Positions 16,198-24,262 of a stretch of DNA of 36,696 nt are shown piece by piece. The stretch is taken from positions 1-36,696 of the forward strand of contig JAPPHD010000163.1 of assembly GCA_028821125.1 (NCBI GenBank), given 5' to 3'. Position 1 is the first letter of the stretch, and each line of letters begins with the position of its first letter. The translations under genes were made by a program, and so were the position numbers. The notes beneath the pieces were generated by a model, which had not been told where the DNA came from, made no database searches, and worked only from the letters and a program-made list of their open reading frames with translations. Source of the DNA: Gammaproteobacteria bacterium (GTDB taxonomy: Bacteria; Pseudomonadota; Gammaproteobacteria; Pseudomonadales; Azotimanducaceae).

Positions 16198-17154
16198 ATG
16201 TCACTGCCAGAAATGCTGATGATCCTGGGCTTTGCGCTTGCCGCCTATTCGGTCATCTCCAACGACTCGATCCAGACGCTGGGCACCTTCCTCTCGTCCA
16301 ACGCGCACCGGCCCTGGTGGGTGATGTGGATCTTCGGGAGCAGCATCCTGCTTGTGGTGCTGGTCTACGGCTGGTACTCAAACGCCGGCGACCCCGCTTA
16401 CGGGCGCCTCGAGTCCTTCCCGCCCCCAGCCGGCGGCGTGACCTGGCTGCACGTGCTGGCGCCCTTTACGCTGCTGATTCTTACCCGGTTCGGGGTGCCG
16501 GTCAGCACCACCTTCCTGGTGCTGAGCGTCTTCGCTCCGGGCAACATCGACTCGATGCTGTTCAAGTCGCTGTCCGGCTACCTGGTCGCCTTCGTCGTTG
16601 CCGTACTGCTGTACCTGGGCACCCGCAAACTCACCGCCTACCTGAGCCGCAGTGCCGGCACACGTGAGGCCGGCGCAATCCATTGGGTGGTGCTGCAGTG
16701 GGCATCGACCGCCTTTCTGTGGAGCCAGTGGCTGATTCAGGACCTGGCGAACATCTTCGTTTTCCTGCCGCGGGTCATCGATCTGTGGGCATTGGTGGGC
16801 AGTATCGCGCTGCTGCTGGCCATACAGGGCGTCATCTTCTATCAGCATGGCGGCGCCATCCAGAAGATCGTCACCTCCAAGACCATGACCGCGGACACCC
16901 GCTCCGCCACGATCATCGACTTCCTCTACGGGCTGATCCTCCTGATCTTCAAGGAGTGGAGCAACATGCCCATGAGCACCACCTGGGTGTTCCTGGGCCT
17001 GCTCGCCGGGCGCGAGGTGGCGATGACGCTGCAGAACCCGGGACGGAATCTGAAGGAGACCATGAAGCTGGTGGGGCTGGACGCGTTCAAGGCGTTCACC
17101 GGGCTGGTGGTGAGCGTTATCCTGGCCCTCGCGGGGATCTACTTCGCCGGCTGA
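16198..17154 (+). CDS. PiT-like inorganic-anion transporter, reduced form
   Basis: A 318-residue inner-membrane protein with about eight hydrophobic helices. Near the N-terminus is SNDSIQTLGTFLSSN, resembling the PiT phosphate-transporter signature GANDVANAFGT. It also has two copies of the PiT-type serine-threonine motif, VPVSTTFLVLS near residue 100 and MPMSTTWVFLG near 260. That duplicated pattern is the inverted-repeat design of PiT/PHO84-unrelated Na or H phosphate symporters. It is shorter than classical PiT proteins (about 420-500 residues), and the second GANDVANA copy is not recognisable, so substrate and activity are uncertain. The start ATG at 16198 fits the first membrane helix. 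Stands alone between the tRNAs and a small HTH gene. Confidence 0.65.
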   Translation: MSLPEMLMILGFALAAYSVISNDSIQTLGTFLSSNAHRPWWVMWIFGSSILLVVLVYGWYSNAGDPAYGRLESFPPPAGGVTWLHVLAPFTLLILTRFGVPVSTTFLVLSVFAPGNIDSMLFKSLSGYLVAFVVAVLLYLGTRKLTAYLSRSAGTREAGAIHWVVLQWASTAFLWSQWLIQDLANIFVFLPRVIDLWALVGSIALLLAIQGVIFYQHGGAIQKIVTSKTMTADTRSATIIDFLYGLILLIFKEWSNMPMSTTWVFLGLLAGREVAMTLQNPGRNLKETMKLVGLDAFKAFTGLVVSVILALAGIYFAG

Positions 17155-17214
17155 TCCGGCCACCCAAACCGGTCATCGTGGTGTAGGATTGGATTTCCGA
17201 CCTCCGAACCGACC

Positions 17215-17406
17215 ATGAAGAAGTATCCGCCCACTCCGGAAGAGCTTCGCGATTGGATGGACCGCAAGGGCCTGTCAAACCGGAAGGTGGCCAAGGCGCT
17301 ACGCTTGTCCGATGGCCGGGTAGTGCGTTTCTGGACCTCCAGGAAAGATCCGCGGCCGATTCCCTATCCGAGTTGGTACACCTTGCGTCACAAGTTCGGC
17401 AAGTGA
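17215..17406 (+). CDS. Small HTH-like protein (63 aa)
   Basis: A basic 63-residue protein. Residues 9-42 (LRDWMDRKGLSNRKVAKAL, then SDGRVVRFW) look like a Cro/C1-type helix-turn-helix: helix, turn at LSNRKVAKALRLS, recognition helix. The tail is PYPSWYTLRHKFG. I recognise no named family. The reading frame has a plausible ATG start, normal codon use for this GC-rich genome (G/C third positions), and fills most of the gap between two larger genes. It converges on the 2-hydroxyacid dehydrogenase. A DNA-binding role is inferred from fold pattern only. Confidence 0.6.
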   Translation: MKKYPPTPEELRDWMDRKGLSNRKVAKALRLSDGRVVRFWTSRKDPRPIPYPSWYTLRHKFGK

Positions 17407-17440
17407 TCCTTTTGCCACGGGCGGCTTGCCCGCATCCGGG

Positions 17441-18493
17441 TTAGCGATTGGGCCCACGGTTCATCGGGTAGGGCTGCCAGCGCTCAAGCGGGACCTTGGG
17501 CAGAACGGTCGGGTTCACACAGCTTCGCGGCCACCGGTTGCGCAGTACCAGCGCCACTTCGCGGCCCACCCGGCGCCGGGTTTCCGGGCGCATGCGGGAA
17601 GTCGCCGAGGCGACGTGCGGGGTGAGCACGACGTTGTCCATCTTGAGCAATGGGTTGTCCTGCCGGATTGGCTCGGTTTCCAACACGTCGAGCCCCGCCG
17701 CGGCAAGCTGACCGCCATTCAGCGCATCGATCAGCGCTGCCTCATCCACGATCGGCCCCCGCGCGGTATTGATGAGCACCGCCGTCGGCTTGACCCGGGC
17801 GAGGGCGTCGGCGTTGAACCGGTGCCGGGTCTCGTCGTTCAGTGGCGCGTGGATGGAAAGGTAATCGGAGCGCTCGAGCAGTTCGCCGAAACCGACGGGT
17901 TCGACGCCGTCCCCGCTCAACGTGAGTTCGCTGACGTAGGGGTCGTGGGCGATGACACGCATGCCGAACGCCAGTGCCCGGCGGGCGGTGCAGCGGGCGA
18001 TATTGCCGTACGCGAACAGCCCCAGGGTCTGGCCCATGAGCCGCGGCACGTTTTCCAGGATGCCGCGGGCCCGGTACCACTCGCCGGAGGCGATGGTTCT
18101 CTCCATGACCCGGATACGGCGCCCCGCCGCCAGGAGCAGCATCATGGCGTGGTCGGCCACCTCCTCGATGAAGACGTCCGGCACGTTGGTGACGACGATG
18201 CCGGCCTCGGTGGCGGCGGCGACGTCCACCATGTCCACGCCCACGCTGCCGACGCCGATGACCACGCACCGTTCCAGCTTGCCGATGATCTCGCGGTCGA
18301 ACTGAATGCCCCAGGAGGTGATGATCGCATCGGCATCGCCGGCGCCCCGGGCGAACGCCTCGGGATCGGAACCCTCGACCTCGACCAGGTCGGCGATCGG
18401 GGAGAGGGCCTCCAGTTCCGGCCCGTAGCGCTCGGCGACATTACCGGGCCGCACGTGTCCCGGGAGCTGGGCGACCACCTTCTTCCTGTTCAA
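17441..18493 (-). CDS. D-isomer 2-hydroxyacid dehydrogenase family protein
   Basis: 350 residues, the usual length. It interconverts a 2-hydroxy acid and a 2-oxo acid with NAD(P). Visible are the catalytic Arg in LINTARGPIVDE, the Glu in GLDVLETEPI, and the His in LTPHVASAT. The nucleotide-binding loop is GLFAYGNIA where most members have GxxGxGxxG; the second and last glycines are Ala. That is seen in some C-terminal-binding-protein-like branches but may alter cofactor binding. The start is a TTG, supported by GGAGGA 7 bases upstream (18501-18506). The deleted family A element ends 20 bp before this start. Divergent from the HpcH/HpaI aldolase; the two could share a hydroxyacid or sugar-acid pathway. 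Confidence 0.85.
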   Translation of the reverse strand: MNRKKVVAQLPGHVRPGNVAERYGPELEALSPIADLVEVEGSDPEAFARGAGDADAIITSWGIQFDREIIGKLERCVVIGVGSVGVDMVDVAAATEAGIVVTNVPDVFIEEVADHAMMLLLAAGRRIRVMERTIASGEWYRARGILENVPRLMGQTLGLFAYGNIARCTARRALAFGMRVIAHDPYVSELTLSGDGVEPVGFGELLERSDYLSIHAPLNDETRHRFNADALARVKPTAVLINTARGPIVDEAALIDALNGGQLAAAGLDVLETEPIRQDNPLLKMDNVVLTPHVASATSRMRPETRRRVGREVALVLRNRWPRSCVNPTVLPKVPLERWQPYPMNRGPNR

Positions 18494-18513
18494 TGGGTTT
18501 TCCTCCAGTGGTG

Positions 18514-18611
18514 TATCGCGGCCTATTCATGAATAAACTGCTGCGGTCGTCAATAGCAGCGAACGTACGCTTGCCAGATTCGCTACGCTTGTTCACGAAC
18601 AGGTCGGACCG
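18514..18611 (-). repeat. Family A element, internally deleted copy (A4)
   Basis: A 98-bp relative of the three 181-183-bp elements, in the opposite window orientation. Both terminal repeats are recognisable (CCTATTCATGAATAAACTGC and TTCACGAACAGGTCGG), along with the CGTCAATAGCAGCGAA segment. The central 80 or so bases, including the CACTGGG pairing strands and the CGTGCT hairpin, are gone. Terminal bases have diverged (TCGCGGCC for GCCCGACC), so it is older than the others. Relative to the 2-hydroxyacid dehydrogenase it has the same orientation as the full copies have to their genes. Confidence 0.8.
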
Positions 18612-18760
18612 GAGGCGGATTCCACATGCGCGGGCGGTACGGAACAGGCACAATGCGGCGCAACCTTTGACACCGCGCCCGTAGCGGCGGCCAATTGCAC
18701 GATGTGCCTTGACGCAAGGCCGCGCCTTTTGGCGGCGGAACGGGATTAAGGAGCGGATCC

Positions 18761-19552
18761 ATGCGCGAGAACAAGGCCTTGTCGGCCTGGCGGGAAAACC
18801 GCCGGACCATCGGCGGCTGGCTGTCACTGGCCAACACCCACACGGCGGAGATCATGGGGGGCCTGGGTTTCGACTGGCTGTGCATCGACCTGCAGCACGG
18901 GCTGCTGGACTATCAGGATCTCATGCACATGCTGCCGGCCATCTCGACGGGGGATACGACGCCGCTGGTCCGGGTACCCTGGAACGAACCCTACGAGATC
19001 ATGAAAGTGCTCGATGCGGGCGCCTACGGCGTCATCGTCCCCATGGTCAACAACCGCGAGGAGGCGGAACTTGCGGTGGCCGCCTGCCGTTATCCGCCCG
19101 ACGGCAACCGCTCCTTCGGGCCGATTCGAGCCGCGGTCTACGGGGGGCGGGGCTATGCCGCGGAAGCGAACGGGCAGATCGCCTGCATCGCCATGATCGA
19201 GACCGCCGAAGGCATCGAGAAGCTGGACGAGATCGTCTCAACGCCTGGCCTGGACGGTGTGTACATCGGCCCTTCGGACCTGGCGCTGGCGCTCGGCCTG
19301 TCGCCCATAGGTGACAACGAGAACCCCCGGCATGCCGAAACCGTTCTTCGCATTCGGGATGCCTGCCGCGAAAACGGCGTGGCGGCGGGTATCCATACGT
19401 CCAGCGTCGAATTTACGCGGCGCTACCTGGACCTTGGATTCAACCTGGTGACGCTGGGCTCCGACGCCCGGTTCATGGCCAAGGCGGCCGTCGCCGATCT
19501 GGCCGAGGTTCGTGGCGGTACCGGGAGCACGCGCGAGCAGACGGGTTACTGA
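18761..19552 (+). CDS. HpcH/HpaI aldolase family protein
   Basis: 263 residues, TIM-barrel class II pyruvate aldolase related to 4-hydroxy-2-oxoheptanedioate aldolase (HpaI/HpcH) and 2-keto-3-deoxy-L-rhamnonate aldolase. It shows the catalytic-base His in CIDLQHGLLD, the Arg in LVRVPWNEP, the metal-binding Glu in AMIETAEGIE, and the Asp of GVYIGPSDLALALG. These enzymes split a 4-hydroxy-2-oxo acid to pyruvate plus an aldehyde. The ATG at 18761 has TAAGGAG upstream. The divergent dehydrogenase may act on a product or precursor; no other homoprotocatechuate genes are nearby, so the true substrate is open. Confidence 0.88.
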   Translation: MRENKALSAWRENRRTIGGWLSLANTHTAEIMGGLGFDWLCIDLQHGLLDYQDLMHMLPAISTGDTTPLVRVPWNEPYEIMKVLDAGAYGVIVPMVNNREEAELAVAACRYPPDGNRSFGPIRAAVYGGRGYAAEANGQIACIAMIETAEGIEKLDEIVSTPGLDGVYIGPSDLALALGLSPIGDNENPRHAETVLRIRDACRENGVAAGIHTSSVEFTRRYLDLGFNLVTLGSDARFMAKAAVADLAEVRGGTGSTREQTGY

Positions 19553-19648
19553 CGCCGGGCGGTTATGGCGCCCCTTGCATGGAACAATCTTTAACCATTT
19601 GATGTTAAAGAAAAAGTTGATTGACATACTATCGTCAGTCTCAACAGC

Positions 19649-19757
19649 GAGTTCGCATGCGGCGCTTCCCTTTCGGCGCACGGCCACGTTGTCCTGAGTT
19701 ACGCGAGGCTATAGGACGAGCTTAACGCGCCGAAAGGGAAGCGCCGCATACGAACTC
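19649..19757 (+). repeat. Family B palindromic element, copy B1
   Basis: Inverted arms of 31 bp (19649-19679 and 19727-19757, one mismatch) surround a 47-bp loop. The arms begin GAGTTCGCATGCGGCGCTTC. The matching copy B2 is at 35041-35149, and the loop ends (ACGGCC and ACGAGCTTAAC) are also conserved. Similarity continues about 60 bp past the right arm (CTTTCCCG.GATTCGGCGTTG). It lies 96 bp after the aldolase stop, before the fan1 promoter. The rest of the 402-bp gap holds a small hairpin at 19579-19602 (TCTTTAAC/GTTAAAGA) and the promoter described below. Confidence 0.9.
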
Positions 19758-19847
19758 TTTCCCGTGATTCGGCGTTGTCCTTTTCACGTCCTCGTCCCGG
19801 CGCGCTGGGTTCCCGATTCGCATGAGTCTCGGGGGTTCCTGTCCGGA

Positions 19848-19867
19848 TACTGTACATTCATACATGG
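19848..19867 (+). promoter_or_regulatory. LexA-like (SOS) box upstream of the FAN1-helicase pair
   Basis: TACTGTACATTCATACATGG matches the E. coli SOS consensus at 14 of 20 positions. It has a perfect left half (TACTGTA) and an imperfect right half (ACAT instead of ACAG). It sits 5 bp before the TATAAT at 19873, where bound LexA would block RNA polymerase. The downstream genes are DNA-repair enzymes, which makes SOS control plausible. Confidence 0.5.
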
Positions 19868-19872
19868 TTCCT

Positions 19873-19878
19873 TATAAT
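19873..19878 (+). promoter_or_regulatory. -10 box of the FAN1-helicase pair
   Basis: A perfect TATAAT, rare in this GC-rich window, 77 bp before the ATG of the nuclease gene. No good -35 lies 17 bp upstream (CTGTAC), as expected for a promoter that needs an activator or is read weakly until derepressed. Confidence 0.55.
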
Positions 19879-19902
19879 CCCTGAACTGCGAACCCGGATT
19901 AT
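19874..19902. promoter_or_regulatory. 7-bp inverted repeat over the predicted transcription start
   Basis: ATAATCC and GGATTAT (19874-19880 and 19896-19902) form a perfect inverted repeat with 15 bases between. It overlaps the -10 box and the likely start of transcription. It may be a second operator or a hairpin at the 5' end of the transcript. Confidence 0.4.
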
Positions 19903-19954
19903 CGCAGTCGACCTGCTGGCGGGTTGCGCGGACTGAAGATCGAGAAACGCAGGG

Positions 19955-21724
19955 ATGCCGAGCGAACGAATCGGCGGCGCAACGGTGGTGGCGCCGGCCT
20001 CCGGCCCGGTCGGAGCCGGGCCCCGATCATCGCGGACGGGCCTGCCGCCGGCCGCGGGTGTCAAGCGGGTCGGTGGGGCGCCGCTCCTGCAACCGGGCGT
20101 TGCGCCTCCGCCTGATTACTACCGCAACAACCTGCTGCGCGTGCTGGAGCATGTCCGCGGCCAATGCGCGGATCTGCTTGGCCCGCAGGAGACGGATTTC
20201 ATCGACAGGCTCGGCGCGGTCAGCCGGGACGCCCAGCGGCTCTACGCCAGGCTTCTGAGCCGCAAGGTACCGCGCATCCGGCTGGACGGGCTGGCCTATG
20301 CTGAAATCGGGGATATCGAGGCCGCCGTCGAAGAACTGGCTGCCGCCTCCCTGGTTGAACTCGGCACCGATGCGCCCACGGAAGACCTGCTCACTCTGTT
20401 CACCAAGAAGGAGTTGTCCATTCTTTTCGGGTTGCGCGCACCGACAAAAAAAGCCCTGCTCGACAGCATCCTGCAGCGCTACGCGGGCAGCGCGGTCCGC
20501 GAGCGGCTCATGGGGCTTTCCGATTGGCTCTGCCTGGCCGACGGCCAATGCCTGGATCAGGTGCAACTGCTCTTCTTCGGCGCCTCGGCGGTGGGCGGGC
20601 TGCGTGCCGACCTGACCACGTTCGTATTGGAAGACCTGGGTGCGGCGCGCTTCGAAGACTATGCGATCAGCCCCGACCGGCGGCTCTTCCGCGATCGCTC
20701 GGAGTTGCGCCGCTACCTCGCCCTGCGCGACCTGAACGATCTCTCCCACCGCGTTTCGGAACATGTCGGGCTGGCCGATGCTGTGCTGGTCGCCCTTGCG
20801 AACGTGCCCGAGGCGGTGACGCGCCTGGAAAGGCGCCTCAGAGACCGGACGCTCAATCGCCTGGGGCGCTGGTTCGAGCGCACCGGGCGCCACCGGGATG
20901 CCCTGCGTTGCTATGTCCGTTCGACGTCTCATCCGGCCCGTGAACGGCGGGTGAGAATTCTCAGCCGGTTCGGTGAGGAAAGGGCCGCCGCAACCCTGCT
21001 CGACGAGATTGCCCGCGATCCGCAATGCCCGGAAGAGAAAGACTTTGCTGCCCGGTTCGGCAAACGCAGCGCTCACGGAATGCCCCCGGTCACGGCCGTT
21101 TCGCTGAAAGAGGGCACGCAAGAGAGTGTCGAAAGCCGGGCGCTGGCCTGGTTCAAGGCATCGGGAGGGGAGGGCTGGCACCTGGAAAACCACCTGCCGC
21201 TCGGCCTTGCGGGCCTGGCGTTCTGGGACGTGATTTTCGCGCCGGTGGACGGTGTGTTCCTGAATCCCTGCCAGGCCGGCCCGATGGACCTGTTCTGGGA
21301 GGATTTCACCGTCGAGCGGCGTGACGGGCTGGCAAGAGCGAAAGCGGCGCTCGAGGAACCGCGGCAGTTCTCCCGGGTTCTGAAAACCACGCTGGAAGCG
21401 AAGCGGGGCATCGTCAATCGCCTGGTGAGCTGGCGGCACCTGGATGCTCCCCGTCTGAGGCGCATTCTCGAGACGGTACCGCACAGGGTGCTGTTTCCGC
21501 TGGTGTGCCATGTTATCGACAACCTGCGCATGGCCAGAACCGGGTTTCCCGATCTGCTGATACTGTACGGGTCCGACAACTACGAGTTCGTCGAGGTCAA
21601 GGGTCCGAACGATCAGTTGCAGCCGGCGCAGCGCGTATGGTTCAAGTATTTTCGTGAAAATGGCTGTAATGCACGGATATTGAAGTTTAAAGCGCCAAAA
21701 CCTGACGGCCGAAACCAGCGGTGA
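19955..21724 (+). CDS. fan1: FAN1-type structure-specific nuclease (VRR-NUC domain)
   Basis: 589 residues. Bacterial FAN1 homologues, known structurally from Pseudomonas aeruginosa, cut 5' flaps and unhook interstrand crosslinks. The N-terminal helical region is typical (VPRIRLDGLAYAEIGDIEAA), followed by SAP-like and TPR-like middle regions. The C-terminal VRR-NUC domain has WHLENHLPLGLAGLAFWDVIF, the NPCQAGPMDLFWEDF segment, and the nuclease core GFPDLLILYG...FVEVKGPNDQLQPAQRVWF with PD...EVK catalytic residues. The first 45 or so residues are Gly/Pro/Ala-rich and unlike the family, so the real start may be later. The helicase gene follows after 10 bp. The product name is firm, the symbol is borrowed from the family. 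Confidence 0.92.
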   Translation: MPSERIGGATVVAPASGPVGAGPRSSRTGLPPAAGVKRVGGAPLLQPGVAPPPDYYRNNLLRVLEHVRGQCADLLGPQETDFIDRLGAVSRDAQRLYARLLSRKVPRIRLDGLAYAEIGDIEAAVEELAAASLVELGTDAPTEDLLTLFTKKELSILFGLRAPTKKALLDSILQRYAGSAVRERLMGLSDWLCLADGQCLDQVQLLFFGASAVGGLRADLTTFVLEDLGAARFEDYAISPDRRLFRDRSELRRYLALRDLNDLSHRVSEHVGLADAVLVALANVPEAVTRLERRLRDRTLNRLGRWFERTGRHRDALRCYVRSTSHPARERRVRILSRFGEERAAATLLDEIARDPQCPEEKDFAARFGKRSAHGMPPVTAVSLKEGTQESVESRALAWFKASGGEGWHLENHLPLGLAGLAFWDVIFAPVDGVFLNPCQAGPMDLFWEDFTVERRDGLARAKAALEEPRQFSRVLKTTLEAKRGIVNRLVSWRHLDAPRLRRILETVPHRVLFPLVCHVIDNLRMARTGFPDLLILYGSDNYEFVEVKGPNDQLQPAQRVWFKYFRENGCNARILKFKAPKPDGRNQR

Positions 21725-21734
21725 GCGGCGGGCC

Positions 21735-24125
21735 GTGAGCAACGATGGCGTCCGTACGGTGGCCATCCGCTGGCTGGCGGAGGCGGTGCACCGGCAGGGC
21801 GACCTCTATCCGTACCGCGGCAGCGAACCGTACCGGCTTGCGTCCGCGGCCAGGGAAGGGATAGCCACCCAGCGCCGGATTCAGCGTAACCGGCCGGACG
21901 GCTACCGTCCGGAGTATCCGGTACGGCAGCGGGTTTCCGTCAACGGCAGGGAGTTCGAACTACGCGGCCGGGTAGACGGTTTCCTTGTCAATGCGGGCAC
22001 CGCCCTTGTGGAAGAGTTCAAGACCACGCGAATCGACATGCATACGGTGCATCGCCACGACGGCGCCGTTCACTGGGCGCAGGCCCGGCTCTATGCCGAG
22101 CTGCTCGCCCGGGAATGTCCCGACGTCAGCGACTGGCGGCTGCGACTGGTGTATTGCCATCCGGACACCGATCGAGTGCGCACGCACGAGAAATCGGCAC
22201 ACCCCGAGGAACTCGAGGCATTCCTGAGCGAAACCCTGGAACGCCTCTGGCCGGCGGCGCAGGCACACCACGAACGGGTGAGAAACGCGTGGCTCGATGC
22301 CCTGGGCTTCCCGTTCGCGAATTTTCGGCCGCACCAGCGCGCACTCGCCAGGCGCTGCTACCGGGCGCTCAGAAACCGGGAAGACCTCATGGTCGAGGCG
22401 CCGACCGGCAGTGGCAAGACCATAGCCACCATATACCCGGCCTTGCGGAGCCTTGCGGCCGACACGTCCGGCAAGCTGCTGTTCCTCACCAGCCGGGGAA
22501 CCGGCGCGCGCGCGGCGCAATCGGCCCTGGCGAGTGTCGATCCGGAGCGCCGCTACCTGCGCACGGTGACCATCACCGCCAAGGAGAAGGCCTGTATCGT
22601 GGCGGGCATGCCCTGTTCGGCCGAGTCCTGCCCCTATGCCAGGGGGTATTACGACAAGCGGGAGCAGGCGCTCGAAGCACTCTTCGTGGAACGGTCAATC
22701 GGCCCGGAAACGCTTGAGTCGGCAGCCCACCGCTACGAGGTCTGCCCGTTCGAACTGTCACTCGATGCCGCCGTCCGGGCGGATGCGGTGGTTTGCGACT
22801 ACAACTACGTGTTCGATCCCATGGTGCGCCTGCAGCGATTCATGGGAGACGACGAGATCGACCTGCTGATCGATGAAGCCCACCAGCTTCGCGGCCGCAC
22901 GATGGACATGCTGTCCTGCGGCCTGTCCCGTGCCACCTTCAAGGCGGCGCGGACGGAACCGTTGGGCACGCAGCTCACCAGGCGGCTCGGGTCGATCGAT
23001 CGCGCCCTGAGAGCGCTGCGCCGGGAATGCGGAACGGATATCGAAACCGTGATCGACCCGCCCCGGGCGCTGAACCGCGCAGTCGCCCGCTTCCTTGACG
23101 AGGTACAGGATTCCGAAGCGGATCCGGCGCGCCTGCCGCTGCTGCGCGCCGCGGTGTTCGATGCGAGCCGCTGGCAGCGCTCGGAATCCTGGCGCGAGGC
23201 GGGGCCGTTCGAGTACCTGCTGGACACGCGCGGGCACGGCATCGCGGTCCGTTCCCATTGCCTGGACCCGAGCCGGCACATTCGGGAAACCCTCGGGCGC
23301 TATCGGGCCAGCATCCGCTTCTCGGGCACCCTGTCGCCGCTGCCGCTTCACAATCAGTTGCACGGGCTCGACGACGCGCCGTTCGAGCGCGCGGCGAGCG
23401 CCTTCGGCGAACATCAGCTTGCCGTTCTGCTGGTGCGGGACATCGACACCTACTATCGCGGGCGCGAGGCATCGGTCGACAGGCTCGTCGAGGCCGTACA
23501 CGCCGTGTTTGCGGCTTGTTCCGGACACTGCCTGGTGGCCTTCCCGTCGTACGCCTATCTCGAGCGATTCCGTGGTGCGGCAGGCAAGCGCTTTCCGGAG
23601 GCAGCCCTGCATTGCCAGGTCCCGAACATGACGGACGAGGAACGGAACGCTTTCCTGGCGGCCTTGCGCGACGCCGGTGAGCCGCGCCTGGCAGCGGTGG
23701 TGCTCGGCGGCGTCTTTGCGGAATCCGTGGATCTGGCCGAGGTGCCGCTTGCGGGCGTCATTGCCGTGGGCGCCGGCATACCGCCGCCCGACACGGCCCG
23801 CGACCGCCAGCGCCGGTATTTCGACCGGAAGTCCGGCAACGGCCGGCAGGTTGCCTACCTGCTGCCGGCGATGACCCGCATCGTGCAGGCCGCCGGCCGC
23901 CTGCTGCGATCGCCCGGGCAGCGGGGCGTGATCTGCCTCATCGACCCCCGCATCGGCAATGCGGCGTACCGGCGGTTCTTTCCCGCTCACTGGCGCCCGC
24001 GCCCGGTGCCGGCGAGCCGATTGGGCGAAGCGGTGGCGAAATTCTGGGAAGGGTCTATCCTGCCCGCGGATCGGGCTAACGGATCTATGGCCCAGCCCGA
24101 CGAAACAAAAGTGACCGCGTGCTAA
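21735..24125 (+). CDS. XPD/DinG-like Fe-S helicase fused to a PD-(D/E)XK nuclease domain
   Basis: 796 residues, GTG start 10 bp after fan1. The N-terminal nuclease domain has RVDGF (79-83) and EEFKTTR (93-99), the D...ExK residues of a Cas4/RecB-like PD-(D/E)XK fold. The superfamily 2 Rad3/XPD helicase follows: Walker A APTGSGKT (222-229), a four-cysteine Fe-S cluster at Cys287, Cys294, Cys299 and Cys337, DEAH (380-383), and motif VI QAAGRLLRSPGQRG near 718. XPD-type helicases move 5' to 3' on single-stranded DNA. With FAN1 it would open or resect the DNA around a crosslink or flap. Genes of this type accompany bacterial fan1 elsewhere, which supports a shared pathway. Probably co-transcribed from the LexA-like promoter. 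Confidence 0.9.
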   Translation: MSNDGVRTVAIRWLAEAVHRQGDLYPYRGSEPYRLASAAREGIATQRRIQRNRPDGYRPEYPVRQRVSVNGREFELRGRVDGFLVNAGTALVEEFKTTRIDMHTVHRHDGAVHWAQARLYAELLARECPDVSDWRLRLVYCHPDTDRVRTHEKSAHPEELEAFLSETLERLWPAAQAHHERVRNAWLDALGFPFANFRPHQRALARRCYRALRNREDLMVEAPTGSGKTIATIYPALRSLAADTSGKLLFLTSRGTGARAAQSALASVDPERRYLRTVTITAKEKACIVAGMPCSAESCPYARGYYDKREQALEALFVERSIGPETLESAAHRYEVCPFELSLDAAVRADAVVCDYNYVFDPMVRLQRFMGDDEIDLLIDEAHQLRGRTMDMLSCGLSRATFKAARTEPLGTQLTRRLGSIDRALRALRRECGTDIETVIDPPRALNRAVARFLDEVQDSEADPARLPLLRAAVFDASRWQRSESWREAGPFEYLLDTRGHGIAVRSHCLDPSRHIRETLGRYRASIRFSGTLSPLPLHNQLHGLDDAPFERAASAFGEHQLAVLLVRDIDTYYRGREASVDRLVEAVHAVFAACSGHCLVAFPSYAYLERFRGAAGKRFPEAALHCQVPNMTDEERNAFLAALRDAGEPRLAAVVLGGVFAESVDLAEVPLAGVIAVGAGIPPPDTARDRQRRYFDRKSGNGRQVAYLLPAMTRIVQAAGRLLRSPGQRGVICLIDPRIGNAAYRRFFPAHWRPRPVPASRLGEAVAKFWEGSILPADRANGSMAQPDETKVTAC

Positions 24126-24262
24126 CTTGACTCGTCGGACAACCCGATCCGCGAGGGTGAGTTCCAGAGGCGGTACGGCGGAGGCTGCCGGATGAATCGA
24201 CATCACACCAGGCGTCGTGGCGAAATGCCAATCGATGCGGCTGACCGGAGCGGGCTCCGGGC

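Noticed and set aside
17418-17432. Hairpin CGGGC/GCCCG between the small HTH gene and the dehydrogenase
   Set aside because: Five-pair stem without a T-run; too weak to call a terminator.
19579-19602. Hairpin TCTTTAAC/GTTAAAGA after the aldolase gene
   Set aside because: Eight-pair stem in a locally AT-rich patch but followed by A's rather than T's on the sense strand, so not called a terminator.
20027-21766. A 579-codon open frame antisense to fan1
   Set aside because: Shadow of the FAN1 gene; composition is Gln/Arg-rich with no motif.
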